Below are positions 55,702 to 64,000 of a stretch of 64,000 nt of DNA, piece by piece. The first letter of the stretch is position 1; each line of letters starts with the position of its first letter. The position numbers and the translations under genes are program-made. Where the stretch lies: positions 310,001-374,000 of the forward strand of contig JANQRY010000006.1 of NCBI GenBank assembly GCA_028284345.1. The letters run 5' to 3'. Source of the DNA: Hyphococcus sp. (lineage in GTDB: Bacteria > Pseudomonadota > Alphaproteobacteria > Caulobacterales > Parvularculaceae). The notes under the pieces were generated by a model. That model had not been told where the DNA came from. It saw only the letters and a program-made list of their open reading frames with translations, and searched no databases.

Positions 55702-57855
55702 GTGACCGTGGAAATCAGCGATACGACCGCTTCGGACGCGCGAAGGGCGCATCGCCGGCTGGCGCGTTCGCTGCTGTGGCGCGATGTCATGCGCTGGCGC
55801 GCGCGCATTTTCGACTGGGCGCGGGAGGACGCGGCGGCCGCGGCCATATGGACGCCGGTTTTCATCGGCCTCGGCGTCGGCGCCTATTTCGGCCTGAAGT
55901 CGGAACCCGCTTTCACGACCGGCCTCGCCATGCTGGCTGCGTCGGCGGCGGCGGTTGCGTTGGCGCCAAGATATCGCAGCATCTTTATCGCCGTCATGCT
56001 GGCGGCGCTTGGTTTCGTCGCCGCCGACTTGCGCGCGTCGCGCGTTGCAACGCCAATTCTGGAGCGGGAGATCGGCATTCGCGCCATTGAAGGGCGCATC
56101 TACGCCGTTGAGCGGTCGTCCGAACGGGAACGGTTTGTCATTGACGTTCAATCGATTGCCCGCCTTGAGCCGGAAGACACGCCAAGGCGCATTCGCGTGA
56201 CCTGGCGCGGCGAGCGCAGCGATGTCGTCGCGGGCGACCTCGTGACCTTGCGCGCCGGGCTGTCGCCGCCGCCGCCGCCGGCCGCGCCCGGCAGTTTCGA
56301 TTTCGCTCGCCAATTGTATTTTCAAAGCATTGGCGCCGTCGGCTTCGCCGTCACGTCGCCGGCGGCGATAGCCGCAAGGGACGCAAACTCGCTTCGCACA
56401 CGGATCGAAAATGCGCGATCGGGCCTGACGAGGCGCATCACCGAAGCTGCGCCGGGCCAAGGCGGCGCCATCGTCGCTGCTGTCGTCACCGGCAAGCGCG
56501 AAGCGATTTCAGAAAACTCGCGCGCGGCCCTGCGCGATGCGGGGCTTGCGCACTTGCTGGCGATTTCCGGCCTTCACATGGGGCTTGCGACCGGGCTCGT
56601 CTTTTTCGCCGTGCGCGGCGCGCTCGCCGCCATTGAGCCGCTCGCCATCCGGTTCCCAATCAAGAAATGGGCCGCCGCGGCGGCGTTGCTGTCCGGGTTC
56701 GCCTATCTGCTTCTCTCCGGCGGCGCCTGGTCGCCGCGCCGGGCGTTTGTCATGACGGCGATTTTCCTGCTCGCGATCCTCTTTGACCGTCGCGCGTTTT
56801 CATTGCGCAATGTTGCAATCGCCGCATCGCTCATTTTGTTGACGACGCCGGAAGCGCTCGTGCATCCGGGATTTCAGATGTCCTTTGCGGCGGCGACGGC
56901 GCTGATCGCTATTTTTGAATGGTGGAACCGAGTTGCCGACCCAGGCCGCGATTTTTCCCTTGGGGCGCGACTGAAACGATATGCGGTCGGCCTGGCCGTC
57001 ACCGACCTTGTCGCTTCGCTGGCGACCGCGCCCTTCGCGCTCTTTCACTTTAATCGCGTCGCAATCTTTTCCCTGCCGGCAAATATTCTCTCCATGCCGC
57101 TCATGGCCTTCTGGATCATGCCGGCGGCGGTTATCGGCCTGTTGCTGACGCCCATTGGCCTTGACGGGCCGGCCTGGGTCGTCGCGGCAAAAGGCGTTGA
57201 CATCCTCCTCGCCATCGGCGGGGAAGTGTCGAGCTGGCCGGGCGCGGTGTCCCTGACGCCGCAATGGCCGACAGCGGCCCTCATCGCTATCGCCGGCGGC
57301 GGCTTGTGGTTTTGCCTCGCGCGATCGCCCTTAAGGCTTCTGGGTCTCGCCGGCGTTCCGGCGGTTGCGATTATTGTCGCGGTCGCGCCGAGGCCCGATC
57401 TGTTTGTCTCAGCGAGCGGCGGGAATGTCGGGATTGTTGAAGCGATTCCCGGCGAGTTTCGCATTACTCCGTACAACAACCGGCGGGACAAATTCGCCGT
57501 CCGCGTCTGGAACGAAATCATCGGCGCCGATCCGTCTACTGATGATAAATCCGATACCGGGTTCGGCGATTGCGGGACAGACGGTTGCGTTGCAAGGGTG
57601 CGCGGCAGGACGGTCGCCGTCATCGGTCAGTCCAGTGTGTTGGCGGAAGACTGCGCCCGTGCGGATCTTGTCGTTGCGCTTTACCCGGTCCGCGGCGGCG
57701 ACTGGCGCGCTTGCGAGGCTGTGCTGATCGACAAGAGATCCGTATGGCGGCGCGGCGCCCATGCCGTGCGCTTCACAGAAGAAAGTATCGTCGTTGAAAC
57801 GGTCGGCGCCGCCCGCGGCGCTCGGCCATGGTCCGGTTTGGCGTCGGGGCGTTAG
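55702..57855 (+). CDS. comEC: ComEC/Rec2 family membrane protein
   Basis: The 717-residue product has the DUF4131 N-terminal domain (about 60-210), then the competence domain with many membrane helices; LAISGLHMGLATGLVFF and LLSGGAWSPRRAF are diagnostic. ComEC forms the inner-membrane DNA uptake channel. The usual metallo-beta-lactamase domain is absent: the C-terminal 130 residues are a short domain with three to four cysteines (FGDCGTDGCVARVRG), as seen in other alphaproteobacteria. The start is GTG. It is convergent with lexA (stop at 57855, lexA end at 57856). Confidence 0.9.
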   Translation: MTVEISDTTASDARRAHRRLARSLLWRDVMRWRARIFDWAREDAAAAAIWTPVFIGLGVGAYFGLKSEPAFTTGLAMLAASAAAVALAPRYRSIFIAVMLAALGFVAADLRASRVATPILEREIGIRAIEGRIYAVERSSERERFVIDVQSIARLEPEDTPRRIRVTWRGERSDVVAGDLVTLRAGLSPPPPPAAPGSFDFARQLYFQSIGAVGFAVTSPAAIAARDANSLRTRIENARSGLTRRITEAAPGQGGAIVAAVVTGKREAISENSRAALRDAGLAHLLAISGLHMGLATGLVFFAVRGALAAIEPLAIRFPIKKWAAAAALLSGFAYLLLSGGAWSPRRAFVMTAIFLLAILFDRRAFSLRNVAIAASLILLTTPEALVHPGFQMSFAAATALIAIFEWWNRVADPGRDFSLGARLKRYAVGLAVTDLVASLATAPFALFHFNRVAIFSLPANILSMPLMAFWIMPAAVIGLLLTPIGLDGPAWVVAAKGVDILLAIGGEVSSWPGAVSLTPQWPTAALIAIAGGGLWFCLARSPLRLLGLAGVPAVAIIVAVAPRPDLFVSASGGNVGIVEAIPGEFRITPYNNRRDKFAVRVWNEIIGADPSTDDKSDTGFGDCGTDGCVARVRGRTVAVIGQSSVLAEDCARADLVVALYPVRGGDWRACEAVLIDKRSVWRRGAHAVRFTEESIVVETVGAARGARPWSGLASGR

Positions 57856-58566
57856 CTAGTGATAACGGCGCATCAGGCCGACGAGTTTTCCCTGAACGGC
57901 GACGCGATCGGGTCCGTAGATGCGGGTTTCAAAATCTGGATTGGCCGCTTCCAGCGCAATCGACGCGCCTTTTTTGCGCAGGCGTTTGAGGGTCGCTTCC
58001 TCGTCGTCCACAAGGGCGACGACAATGTCGCCGCTGCCGGCGGTGTCGCAGCGCTTGATAACGACCAGGTCTCCGTCGTGGATGCCGGCGTCAATCATGG
58101 ACTCGCCCTGCACCTCGAGGACGAAGTGCTCCCCTCCGCCAAGCAGCGCTTCGGGCGCCGCGATCCGGTCGACTTCATGCTGGATCGCCTCAATCGGCGT
58201 GCCGGCGGCGATGCGACCGAGAACCGGCAGCTCATTGGCGCCGGACGGCGCGCTCGGGGCCCGAACATTGCCGCGGGCGCGGCGCTGAAAGCCGCCGTCG
58301 ACGACCGCCGGCGCAAAACCTGATGCGGCGCGCTTTGCCGGCTCCGCGGTTTCCGGCGGCATTCGGAGCACCTCAAGAGCGCGGGCCCGATTGGGCAGGC
58401 GCTTGATAAAGCCGCGCTCTTCAAGGGCCGTAATGAGGCGATGCACGCCGGATTTGGATTTCAATTCCAGCGCGTCCTTCATCTCGTCGAAGGACGGCGA
58501 AACCCCCGATTCGCTGATCCGCTGATGGATGAACGCCAAGAGCTCGTGTTGTTTCCTGGTCAGCAT
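57856..58566 (-). CDS. lexA: LexA repressor
   Basis: The 236-residue SOS repressor. A winged helix-turn-helix (about 1-65) starts [17 protein letters not shown]; a long linker follows. Self-cleavage occurs between A121 and G122 in GRIAAGTP, using S156 in GESMIDAG and K171 in VVIKR. RecA filaments trigger this, relieving repression of repair genes. Two GTTC-type boxes upstream at 58650-58679 indicate autoregulation. Confidence 0.97.
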   Translation of the reverse strand: MLTRKQHELLAFIHQRISESGVSPSFDEMKDALELKSKSGVHRLITALEERGFIKRLPNRARALEVLRMPPETAEPAKRAASGFAPAVVDGGFQRRARGNVRAPSAPSGANELPVLGRIAAGTPIEAIQHEVDRIAAPEALLGGGEHFVLEVQGESMIDAGIHDGDLVVIKRCDTAGSGDIVVALVDDEEATLKRLRKKGASIALEAANPDFETRIYGPDRVAVQGKLVGLMRRYH

Positions 58567-58627
58567 GTGACCTCGCTCGCTGTCTTTGCCGCTCCGGTGC
58601 GGGCGGCGCGTTTCTCGTTTTCAGGCT

Positions 58628-58655
58628 GAGATACGCAAAACAGGCCCGAGAACAA
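58628..58655 (-). promoter_or_regulatory. Probable lexA promoter
   Basis: Read on the minus strand, TTGTTC and TATCTC are separated by 16 bases. The -35 element overlaps the left SOS-box half (GAAC at 58650), so bound LexA would block polymerase directly. Confidence 0.55.
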
Positions 58656-58679
58656 ATCGACAACGTTCTATGGTTGTTC
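58650..58679. promoter_or_regulatory. Two adjacent LexA (SOS) boxes
   Basis: The sequence GTTC-TATGGTT-GTTC at 58665-58679 is a perfect alphaproteobacterial SOS box (GTTC-N7-GTTC). Directly beside it, 58650-58664 reads GAAC-N7-CAAC, that is GTTG-N7-GTTC on the minus strand, a box with one mismatch in the opposite orientation. They lie 84-113 bases upstream of lexA. Confidence 0.88.
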
Positions 58680-58728
58680 TTTTTGGCGGTCAAGCGCCCA
58701 TGGAGAAAAGATGTGGCGCGCCCGCCGC

Positions 58729-59523
58729 TTAGGCCGCGAAACCGGGCGAGAGGAGGGTCCGGGTCGCCGCGGCGACATCCTCCTGCCGCATCAGGCTTTC
58801 GCCGACGAGGAACGCCTTTGCGCCGCTCGCCGCCAGGGCGACGATGTCGTCATGGCTGTGAATGCCGCTCTCGGAGACGAGCAACGCGTTTTTCGGCGCG
58901 AGCCCCGCCAGTTCACCCGTTGTCGCAAGATCGGTGACAAATGTTTTTAGGTTTCGGTTGTTTACGCCAATAAGATTCGCGCCAAGCTTATGGGCCCGCT
59001 CCATCTCCCTGGCGTCATGGACTTCAACCAGCGCGTCGAGGCCCTGCGCGTCGGCGGCGGCTTTGAGTTCCGAGGCCTGCGCATCCGACAGGCAGGCCAT
59101 GATCAACAAAATGCAATCGGCGCCCCAGGCCCGGGCCTCAACGATCTGGTAGGGGTCGATCATGAAGTCCTTGCGCAGGATCGGCAGCTTTGCCGCCGCC
59201 CGGGCCGCGCGCAAATGATCGGCGTGGCCTTTGAAGCTCGGCCCGTCGGTGAGAACGGAAAGGCACGCCGCGCCGCCTTGTTCATAGGCGCGCGCGTGAT
59301 CGGCGGGGGCAAAATCCTCCCGGATCAGTCCCTTTGACGGGCTCGCTTTCTTGATCTCCGCGATCAGCGCAAAGTCGGTTGCGGCTTTGGTTTCGAGCGC
59401 CTTGCGAAAGCCGCGCGGCGCCGTCTCGCTTGCAAGGGCCTCAAGCGCGGCGACGGGCGCGTTCGCTTTCGCCGCTGCGACTTCGTCCGCCTTGTAGGCG
59501 ATGATGTCGTCGAGAATGGTCAT
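58729..59523 (-). CDS. trpC: Indole-3-glycerol phosphate synthase
   Basis: The 264-residue TIM-barrel enzyme closes the indole ring in tryptophan synthesis. [20 protein letters not shown] with the catalytic lysine, [47 protein letters not shown] and [11 protein letters not shown] are family markers. Its ATG overlaps the trpD stop (ATGA). It is the last gene of the trpGDC unit; lexA follows on the same strand after 162 bases with its own promoter. Confidence 0.97.
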   Translation of the reverse strand: MTILDDIIAYKADEVAAAKANAPVAALEALASETAPRGFRKALETKAATDFALIAEIKKASPSKGLIREDFAPADHARAYEQGGAACLSVLTDGPSFKGHADHLRAARAAAKLPILRKDFMIDPYQIVEARAWGADCILLIMACLSDAQASELKAAADAQGLDALVEVHDAREMERAHKLGANLIGVNNRNLKTFVTDLATTGELAGLAPKNALLVSESGIHSHDDIVALAASGAKAFLVGESLMRQEDVAAATRTLLSPGFAA

Positions 59524-60539
59524 GAGCCGCTGTTGGAAATCTCTACAAGTTTTGCGAGCGCCGATGCCGCGGCGCCGGAGTCGATGGCTTCTTCCGCCCG
59601 TCGCGCGCCCTCGGCAATGTCTGCGGCGACATTGCCGACGACCAGCGCGGCGGCGGCGTTCAACACGGCGATATCGCGATAGGCGCCGCGTTCGCCGGCA
59701 AGCAGGCGTTTGATCGCATCGGCGTTTTCCGCGGGGTCGCCGCCCTTGAGATCGGCCGCCGTCGCGGTCGGCAAGCCGGCGTTGGCCGGCATGATCTCAA
59801 ACTCCCGGACCGCGCCGTCGCGCAGTTCCGCGACGAAGGTCCGGCCCGTCGTCGTTAGTTCGTCGAGCCCGTCCTCGCCGTGCACCACCCAGGCTGACTC
59901 AACGCCAAGGCGCGGCAGGACTTCGGCGATGGGTCGCACAAGGTCGCGGGAAAAGACGCCGAGAAGCTGGCGTTTCGCGCCGGCCGGGTTCGACAGGGGG
60001 CCAAGGACGTTGAACATGGTGCGCACGCCAAGGGCTTTGCGCGCGGTTGCGGCGTGGCGCACGGCGCCGTGATGAAGCGCGGCGAACATGAAGCCGATTT
60101 TCGCGTCCGTTATACAGCGTGAAATCAGGGCTGGGGGGATATCCAGTTTAACGCCCAGCGCCTCGAGCACTTCGGACGATCCGGACTTTGACGATGCCGC
60201 CTTGTTGCCGTGTTTGGCGACCGGCGCGCCCGCGCCGGCGACGATCAGGGCCGCGGCGGTTGAGATGTTAAACGTGTCCGCGCCGTCGCCGCCGGTGCCG
60301 GCCGTATCGATAGCGCCGTCCGGCGCTTCGACAGCAAGCGCGCGCGAACGCATGGCCTCCGCCGCCGCGGCGATTTCCTCAACGGTTTCGCCGCGGGCGC
60401 GAAGGGCGGCGAGGAAGCCGGCGAGTTCGATGTCGCTCGCCTCGCCGTCGAGCACGGCGCCCATGGCCGCGCGCATTTCCTCCGCCGACAAAGGCCGGCC
60501 CGACATGGCGGCCGCGAGAAAGGGGCGAAATGCGCTCAT
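59520..60539 (-). CDS. trpD: Anthranilate phosphoribosyltransferase
   Basis: The 339-residue enzyme transfers phosphoribose from PRPP to anthranilate. [32 protein letters not shown] contains the PRPP and magnesium-binding loop, and [14 protein letters not shown] and [12 protein letters not shown] are typical. It is not fused to TrpG, unlike in enterobacteria. Four-base overlaps join it to both trpG and trpC, so the three are translated from one message. Confidence 0.97.
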   Translation of the reverse strand: MSAFRPFLAAAMSGRPLSAEEMRAAMGAVLDGEASDIELAGFLAALRARGETVEEIAAAAEAMRSRALAVEAPDGAIDTAGTGGDGADTFNISTAAALIVAGAGAPVAKHGNKAASSKSGSSEVLEALGVKLDIPPALISRCITDAKIGFMFAALHHGAVRHAATARKALGVRTMFNVLGPLSNPAGAKRQLLGVFSRDLVRPIAEVLPRLGVESAWVVHGEDGLDELTTTGRTFVAELRDGAVREFEIMPANAGLPTATAADLKGGDPAENADAIKRLLAGERGAYRDIAVLNAAAALVVGNVAADIAEGARRAEEAIDSGAAASALAKLVEISNSGS

Positions 60540-61129
60540 TGACCGGCCGCCGTCTGTTTCGCGCGTTTCAGGAAGTTGGCGATGATCTCCGCGCCGAATT
60601 CCGATGCGATGCTCTCGGGATGAAACTGAACGCCGGCGACGGGCAATGTCTTGTGAACGACGGCCATGATTTCCCCGTCGTCTTCGGCGGCGGCCATTGG
60701 CTCAAGACAATCGGGCAGCGTTTCCGGCGCGGCGACGAGCGAGTGATAGCGCGTCGACGTGAATTGCGACGGAATGCCGTCAAACAGCCAGCCGCCCTGA
60801 TGCGCGACGGTGCAGGTCTTGCCATGCATCAGCCGGTGCGCGCGCGTAATCGCGCCGCCAAAGCCCTGCGCGATCGCCTGCATGCCGAGACAGACACCGA
60901 ACAACGGTTTGGCTTCCGCCGCCGCGGCCTTGACGACGTCGAGACAAACGCCTGCGTCGTCGGGCGTGCGCGGACCCGGCGACAGGATGATCGCGCTCGC
61001 CCCTGAGCGAAGCGCGTCATCCGCCGTCAGCTTGTCGTTGCGTTTGACAACGACCTCTTCGCCCAGCGCGCCGACGAGGTGCATCAGGTTAAACGTGAAG
61101 CTGTCGTAATTATCGATCAGCAGGATCAT
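60536..61129 (-). CDS. trpG: Anthranilate synthase component II (glutamine amidotransferase)
   Basis: A 197-residue class I glutamine amidotransferase. The nucleophile is in FGVCLGMQAIAQ, with the oxyanion motif SPGPRTPDDAG and the catalytic HPES in QFHPESIASE. It hands ammonia to TrpE, or to PabB if shared with folate synthesis. The ATG at 61129 gives the canonical MILLIDNYDSF start; a GTG six bases earlier is also possible. TrpE is separated from it by an opposite-strand gene. Confidence 0.95.
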   Translation of the reverse strand: MILLIDNYDSFTFNLMHLVGALGEEVVVKRNDKLTADDALRSGASAIILSPGPRTPDDAGVCLDVVKAAAAEAKPLFGVCLGMQAIAQGFGGAITRAHRLMHGKTCTVAHQGGWLFDGIPSQFTSTRYHSLVAAPETLPDCLEPMAAAEDDGEIMAVVHKTLPVAGVQFHPESIASEFGAEIIANFLKRAKQTAAGQ

Positions 61130-61240
61130 CGCCACTCACAGAATCAGCCTTAAACGACCGTCGGTCCGGATCGCGCCAGAGGCGCGCCCGCCAAAGGCCA
61201 TGCGTGAAAACGGCGTCGAAAAGCAAGGAAAATCTTATCG

Positions 61241-62254
61241 GTGGCGGCTAAACGAGGAGGCAAGCAGCGGGGAAGCAGGGGGGCGACGTCGCGAGCGGGC
61301 AACGCCGGCCTGATCGCCTCTTTCGTGATCGCCCTTGCGGGCGCTGCATTGGGCGCGGTCGCCGCTTACCTCGGCGAGTTCGGCGCCATGGCGTCGGCGG
61401 CGCGTCCTGTTGAAACCGCGCCGGAACGGCCGGCGATTGCCGTCGTCGCCGACGTGGCCCGGCGCGATCAAATTGTTCGCCGGGTCATTGAACGGTTTCC
61501 CCTGGAACGATTTGCGGCGCCGGAGATCGTAATCCCGGAGCCTGCGGCGCGGCCGAAGGTCGTCATCATTGTTGACGATATCGGTCTTGATGCGGAGGCG
61601 GCGAAAACGGCGTTTTCGCTGCCCGGGCCCGTTACCTATTCGATCCTTCCATACGCGCCCGATATAGACAGCCTCGCGGCGAAAGCGGCGGCGCGCGGCG
61701 GCGACGTGATGCTGCACCTGCCCATGGAGCCGCACGGCGATGACGATCCGGGACCGAATGCGCTGCGGGGTGAAATGGCGGGCGGCATATTCCTGCACGC
61801 CCTTAACTGGAACCTGTCGCGCTTCGATAATTATGTAGGCGTCAACAATCACATGGGGTCGAAACTGACCGCTGACAGCGCCGCCATGAAAACGGTGCTC
61901 GGCGTTTTAAAAAACCGCGACCTCTATTTCATCGACTCTGTGACAAGCGGGGAGACGGTCGCCTACCGCATCGGCGCGCAGCTCGGCGTCGATGTTTTGC
62001 CGCGCGACGTTTTTCTCGATCCGGTCGCCGGCGACGGCGCCGTCGTCGAACGGCAATTGCGTCTTATGGAACATATCGCCGTTGAGACGGGATATGTCGT
62101 CGCCATCGCTCATCCCCGGCCTGAAACCTTCGCGGTTTTGGGGCCCTGGCTTGCCACGGCGAAAGCGCGCGGCTTTGACCTGACGACCCCGTCGGCCCTG
62201 CTCGGGCGCGAGACGCCGCCGCTCATGGCGGCCGCGCCCGAATTGCGGTTTTAG
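61241..62254 (+). CDS. Divergent polysaccharide deacetylase family protein (YibQ-like)
   Basis: The 337-residue protein has one N-terminal membrane segment (about 24-48) and a periplasmic domain from about residue 105. PKVVIIVDDIGLDAEAAK, MLHLPMEPHG, GVNNHMGSKLTADS and the FIDS motif match the divergent polysaccharide deacetylase family, which shares a NodB-like barrel but whose activity is poorly known. The start is GTG. The gene sits between trpE and trpG on the opposite strand: it overlaps the trpE stop by 4 bases and is divergent from trpG. Confidence 0.88.
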   Translation: MAAKRGGKQRGSRGATSRAGNAGLIASFVIALAGAALGAVAAYLGEFGAMASAARPVETAPERPAIAVVADVARRDQIVRRVIERFPLERFAAPEIVIPEPAARPKVVIIVDDIGLDAEAAKTAFSLPGPVTYSILPYAPDIDSLAAKAAARGGDVMLHLPMEPHGDDDPGPNALRGEMAGGIFLHALNWNLSRFDNYVGVNNHMGSKLTADSAAMKTVLGVLKNRDLYFIDSVTSGETVAYRIGAQLGVDVLPRDVFLDPVAGDGAVVERQLRLMEHIAVETGYVVAIAHPRPETFAVLGPWLATAKARGFDLTTPSALLGRETPPLMAAAPELRF

Positions 62255-63753
62255 GACTTTTTATCGAACACGGCTTCGGCGGCGGCGAAAAGCGCGCGCG
62301 CTTTGTTTTCGCATTCGGTCTGTTCGTTTTCAGGAACGGAATCAGCGACGACGCCGGCGCCCGCCTGAACGTGGATTTCGCCGTCCTTGATCACGGCGGT
62401 GCGCAGGGCAATGCACGTATCCACATTGCCGTCGGCGGAAAAGTATCCGATCGCGCCGCCGTAAACGCCGCGCGCCGTTGTTTCGAGTTCGTCGATGATT
62501 TCCATGGCGCGGATTTTCGGCGCGCCGGTGACGGTGCCCGCCGGGAACCCGGCGCTAACCGCATCGACGGGATGCACGTCCGCGCGCAACGCGCCGACGA
62601 CGTTCGATACGATATGCATGACATGGCTGTAGCGTTCGATTTCGAAACTTTCCGTCACCCGCACGCTGCCGATTTCCGCTGATCGCCCAACGTCGTTTCG
62701 GCCGAGATCGAGGAGCATCAGATGTTCGGCGCGCTCCTTTTCGTCGGCCAGGAGATCGTCGGCGAGGGCGGCGTCCTCCGCTGGCGTCTTGCCACGCCAG
62801 CGCGTCCCGGCGATGGGGCGGATCGTGACTTCGCCGTCGCGCACGCGCACCAGAATTTCCGGGCTCGACCCGACCAGGGCGACATCGCCGAAATTCAAAA
62901 AGAACATGAAAGGCGATGGGTTCGAACGGCGCAGGGCGCGATAGAGTTCAAACGGCGGCGCATCGAAGCTGGTCGTGAAGCGCTGGCTCAGGACGACCTG
63001 AAAGATATCGCCGGCGGAAATATAGTCCTTGGCGCGGAGAACAGCGCCTTTGAACTGTTGCTGCGCCATGCTGGATTCGACGGGCGCCGGCGGCGCGCCG
63101 ATTTTCGGATCGCGCAATGTTGCATCGAGCGGCGCCGCAAGCCTTGCCGCCGCATCGTCCAGTCGCTGCTTTACGTCTTCGTAAACGGCGGCGGCCGATG
63201 CGCGCGGATCGGGCCGTCCCGGCGCGATGAGCAAGATTTCCTGACGCACATTGTCGAATACGGCGAGCACGGTCGGGCGCACAAACATGGCGTCCGGCGT
63301 GTCGAGACCGCCGTCGGGGCGGGGGCCAAGCGCCTCCATCTGGCGCACCATGTCGTAGCCGAGATAGCCGAAAACGCCGGCGGCCATGGGCGGCAGGCCG
63401 TCCGGAATGACGTCGATTTCAGACTGCTGAAAAAGGCGCTTGAGATTTAGAAGAGGTGCGCCGTCTTCGCGCGCAAACGCCTTTGGGTCGTTCGCAGCAT
63501 TGTGATTGATTTCAGACCGCGCGCCCACGCATCGCCAGATTACATCCGGCTCGAACCCGATGATCGAGTATCGCCCGAGTTGTTCGCCGCCTTCGACAGA
63601 TTCCAGCAGGAACGCATTTGCGTCGCGGCCGCAAAGTTTCAGAAAGGCTGATACCGGCGTTTCAAGATCGGAGACGAGCCGCGACCAGACAAGCTGGCTC
63701 CGCCCGGCCGCATAGTTGGCGGCGAAGGCGTCAAAATCCGGCGAGGCCGGCAT
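62251..63753 (-). CDS. trpE: Anthranilate synthase component I
   Basis: The 500-residue chorismate-using enzyme makes anthranilate with ammonia from TrpG. FLLESVEGGEQLGRYSIIGFEP carries the N-terminal feedback-site region (the LLES motif binds tryptophan), and the C-terminal core has VVLSQRF, RPIAGTRWRGKT, DLGRNDVGR, and GTVTGAPKIRAMEII. Its ATG overlaps the stop of the upstream ppiD-like gene (TGATG), so translation is coupled. There is therefore no room for a dedicated trpE leader peptide directly upstream. Confidence 0.97.
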   Translation of the reverse strand: MPASPDFDAFAANYAAGRSQLVWSRLVSDLETPVSAFLKLCGRDANAFLLESVEGGEQLGRYSIIGFEPDVIWRCVGARSEINHNAANDPKAFAREDGAPLLNLKRLFQQSEIDVIPDGLPPMAAGVFGYLGYDMVRQMEALGPRPDGGLDTPDAMFVRPTVLAVFDNVRQEILLIAPGRPDPRASAAAVYEDVKQRLDDAAARLAAPLDATLRDPKIGAPPAPVESSMAQQQFKGAVLRAKDYISAGDIFQVVLSQRFTTSFDAPPFELYRALRRSNPSPFMFFLNFGDVALVGSSPEILVRVRDGEVTIRPIAGTRWRGKTPAEDAALADDLLADEKERAEHLMLLDLGRNDVGRSAEIGSVRVTESFEIERYSHVMHIVSNVVGALRADVHPVDAVSAGFPAGTVTGAPKIRAMEIIDELETTARGVYGGAIGYFSADGNVDTCIALRTAVIKDGEIHVQAGAGVVADSVPENEQTECENKARALFAAAEAVFDKKS

Positions 63754-64000
63754 CAGCCTTCTGCGAACAGCGCGTCGAGCTGCGCCTGATTAATCTTGAT
63801 ATCGTATTCGTTCCGGACCGCGTTCAGAAACGCCTCGATCAGTTCCTGATCCAGTTGATAGCCAAGATACTGGCCGTAAAACGCCGCCTGTTCGGGCGGA
63901 ACAGCAGTGATTGAAACCGCAATGGTGTCAATTTCGGCAATGATCTGCGCTTCGCCGAGCGCCGCTTCGCCGGTGACGAGCGCATCCGGTGCGGCGGCGA
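63753..64000 (-). CDS. 3' end of a PpiD-like peptidyl-prolyl isomerase (partial)
   Basis: The last 82 residues of a minus-strand frame that continues beyond the window. The visible part reads EAQIIAEIDTIAVSITAVPP, later YLGYQLDQELIEAFL and ends YDIKINQAQLDALFAEG. A helical tail ending in a short motif such as I-N-x-x-x-L-D-A-L-F is typical of the C-terminus of PpiD (SurA-N/PpiC chaperones anchored in the inner membrane), and ppiD-trpE is a common alphaproteobacterial order. The isomerase domain itself is not in the window, so the name depends on tail and synteny. Confidence 0.7.
   Translation of the reverse strand, partial: AAAPDALVTGEAALGEAQIIAEIDTIAVSITAVPPEQAAFYGQYLGYQLDQELIEAFLNAVRNEYDIKINQAQLDALFAEG

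Noticed and set aside
55702-57855. ComEC as a truncated pseudogene because it lacks the beta-lactamase domain
   Set aside because: The frame is intact and the short C-terminal domain is common in alphaproteobacterial ComEC proteins.

Overview
The window is 64 kb of GC-rich (roughly 62-63 %), tightly packed chromosome from an alphaproteobacterium. Evidence for this is a GTTC-N7-GTTC SOS box in front of lexA, the bamB-der, lexA-comEC-gltX-gltA and ppiD-trpE / trpG-trpD-trpC neighbourhoods, a VIT-type iron exporter, short flagellin with FlaG, and a PleD/PopA-like regulator. The mixture suggests a motile marine or soil lineage near Caulobacterales, Hyphomonadaceae or Parvularculales; this placement is inference. 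No tRNA, rRNA, CRISPR array, intact insertion sequence or prophage was seen. It is mostly core genome with a few accessory insertions.

Layout. 1-4782: outer-membrane assembly lipoprotein bamB, ribosome GTPase der, then an SDR and a trans-enoyl-reductase-like gene on the minus strand. 4783-6487: flagellin and FlaG with a candidate sigma-54 promoter and enhancer, closed by a strong terminator. 6554-9377: VIT transporter, gabT, a small AT-rich orphan membrane gene between inverted repeats, and sdhE. 9473-17945: mfd, a PopA-like degenerate GGDEF protein, a TPR-VanY carboxypeptidase, a histidine phosphatase and an unknown membrane protein. 17956-20976: fatty-acid oxidation multifunctional enzyme and folD. 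21166-28357: NAD-dependent formate dehydrogenase fdsGBA with fdhD, facing a MobA-like/XdhC pair. 28448-36259: nucleoside transporter, Tat kelch protein, gyrA, coaD, a GFA protein and two cyclophilins. 36276-39697: a distant PiT-type transporter behind a Pho box, then a ZIP importer and a CDF exporter facing apart. 39694-45071: exosortase-A-type O-glycosylation ligase, P1 peptidase, and a pantothenate cluster (DUF2520 oxidoreductase, panD, panC, panB). 45325-51666: histidine utilisation (hutU, hutH, hutI, hutG) plus an alpha/beta hydrolase. 51746-64000: GIN-domain protein, gltA, gltX, comEC, lexA, trpCDG, a YibQ-like deacetylase, trpE and the 3' end of ppiD.

How it fits together. The hut genes turn histidine into glutamate, and gabT, gltA and the fad gene feed central metabolism. 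Formate, including any from one-carbon turnover through folD, can be oxidised by the fds complex, whose molybdenum cofactor would be matured by FdhD and perhaps the MobA-like protein. Metal and phosphate homeostasis genes sit next to recognisable operator-like sequences.

The items most worth a second look are the PopA-like c-di-GMP receptor candidate, the DUF2520 protein as a possible missing ketopantoate reductase, the Pho-box-linked PiT-like transporter, the arginase-family HutG lacking a canonical metal-binding histidine, and the orphan module inserted next to sdhE.
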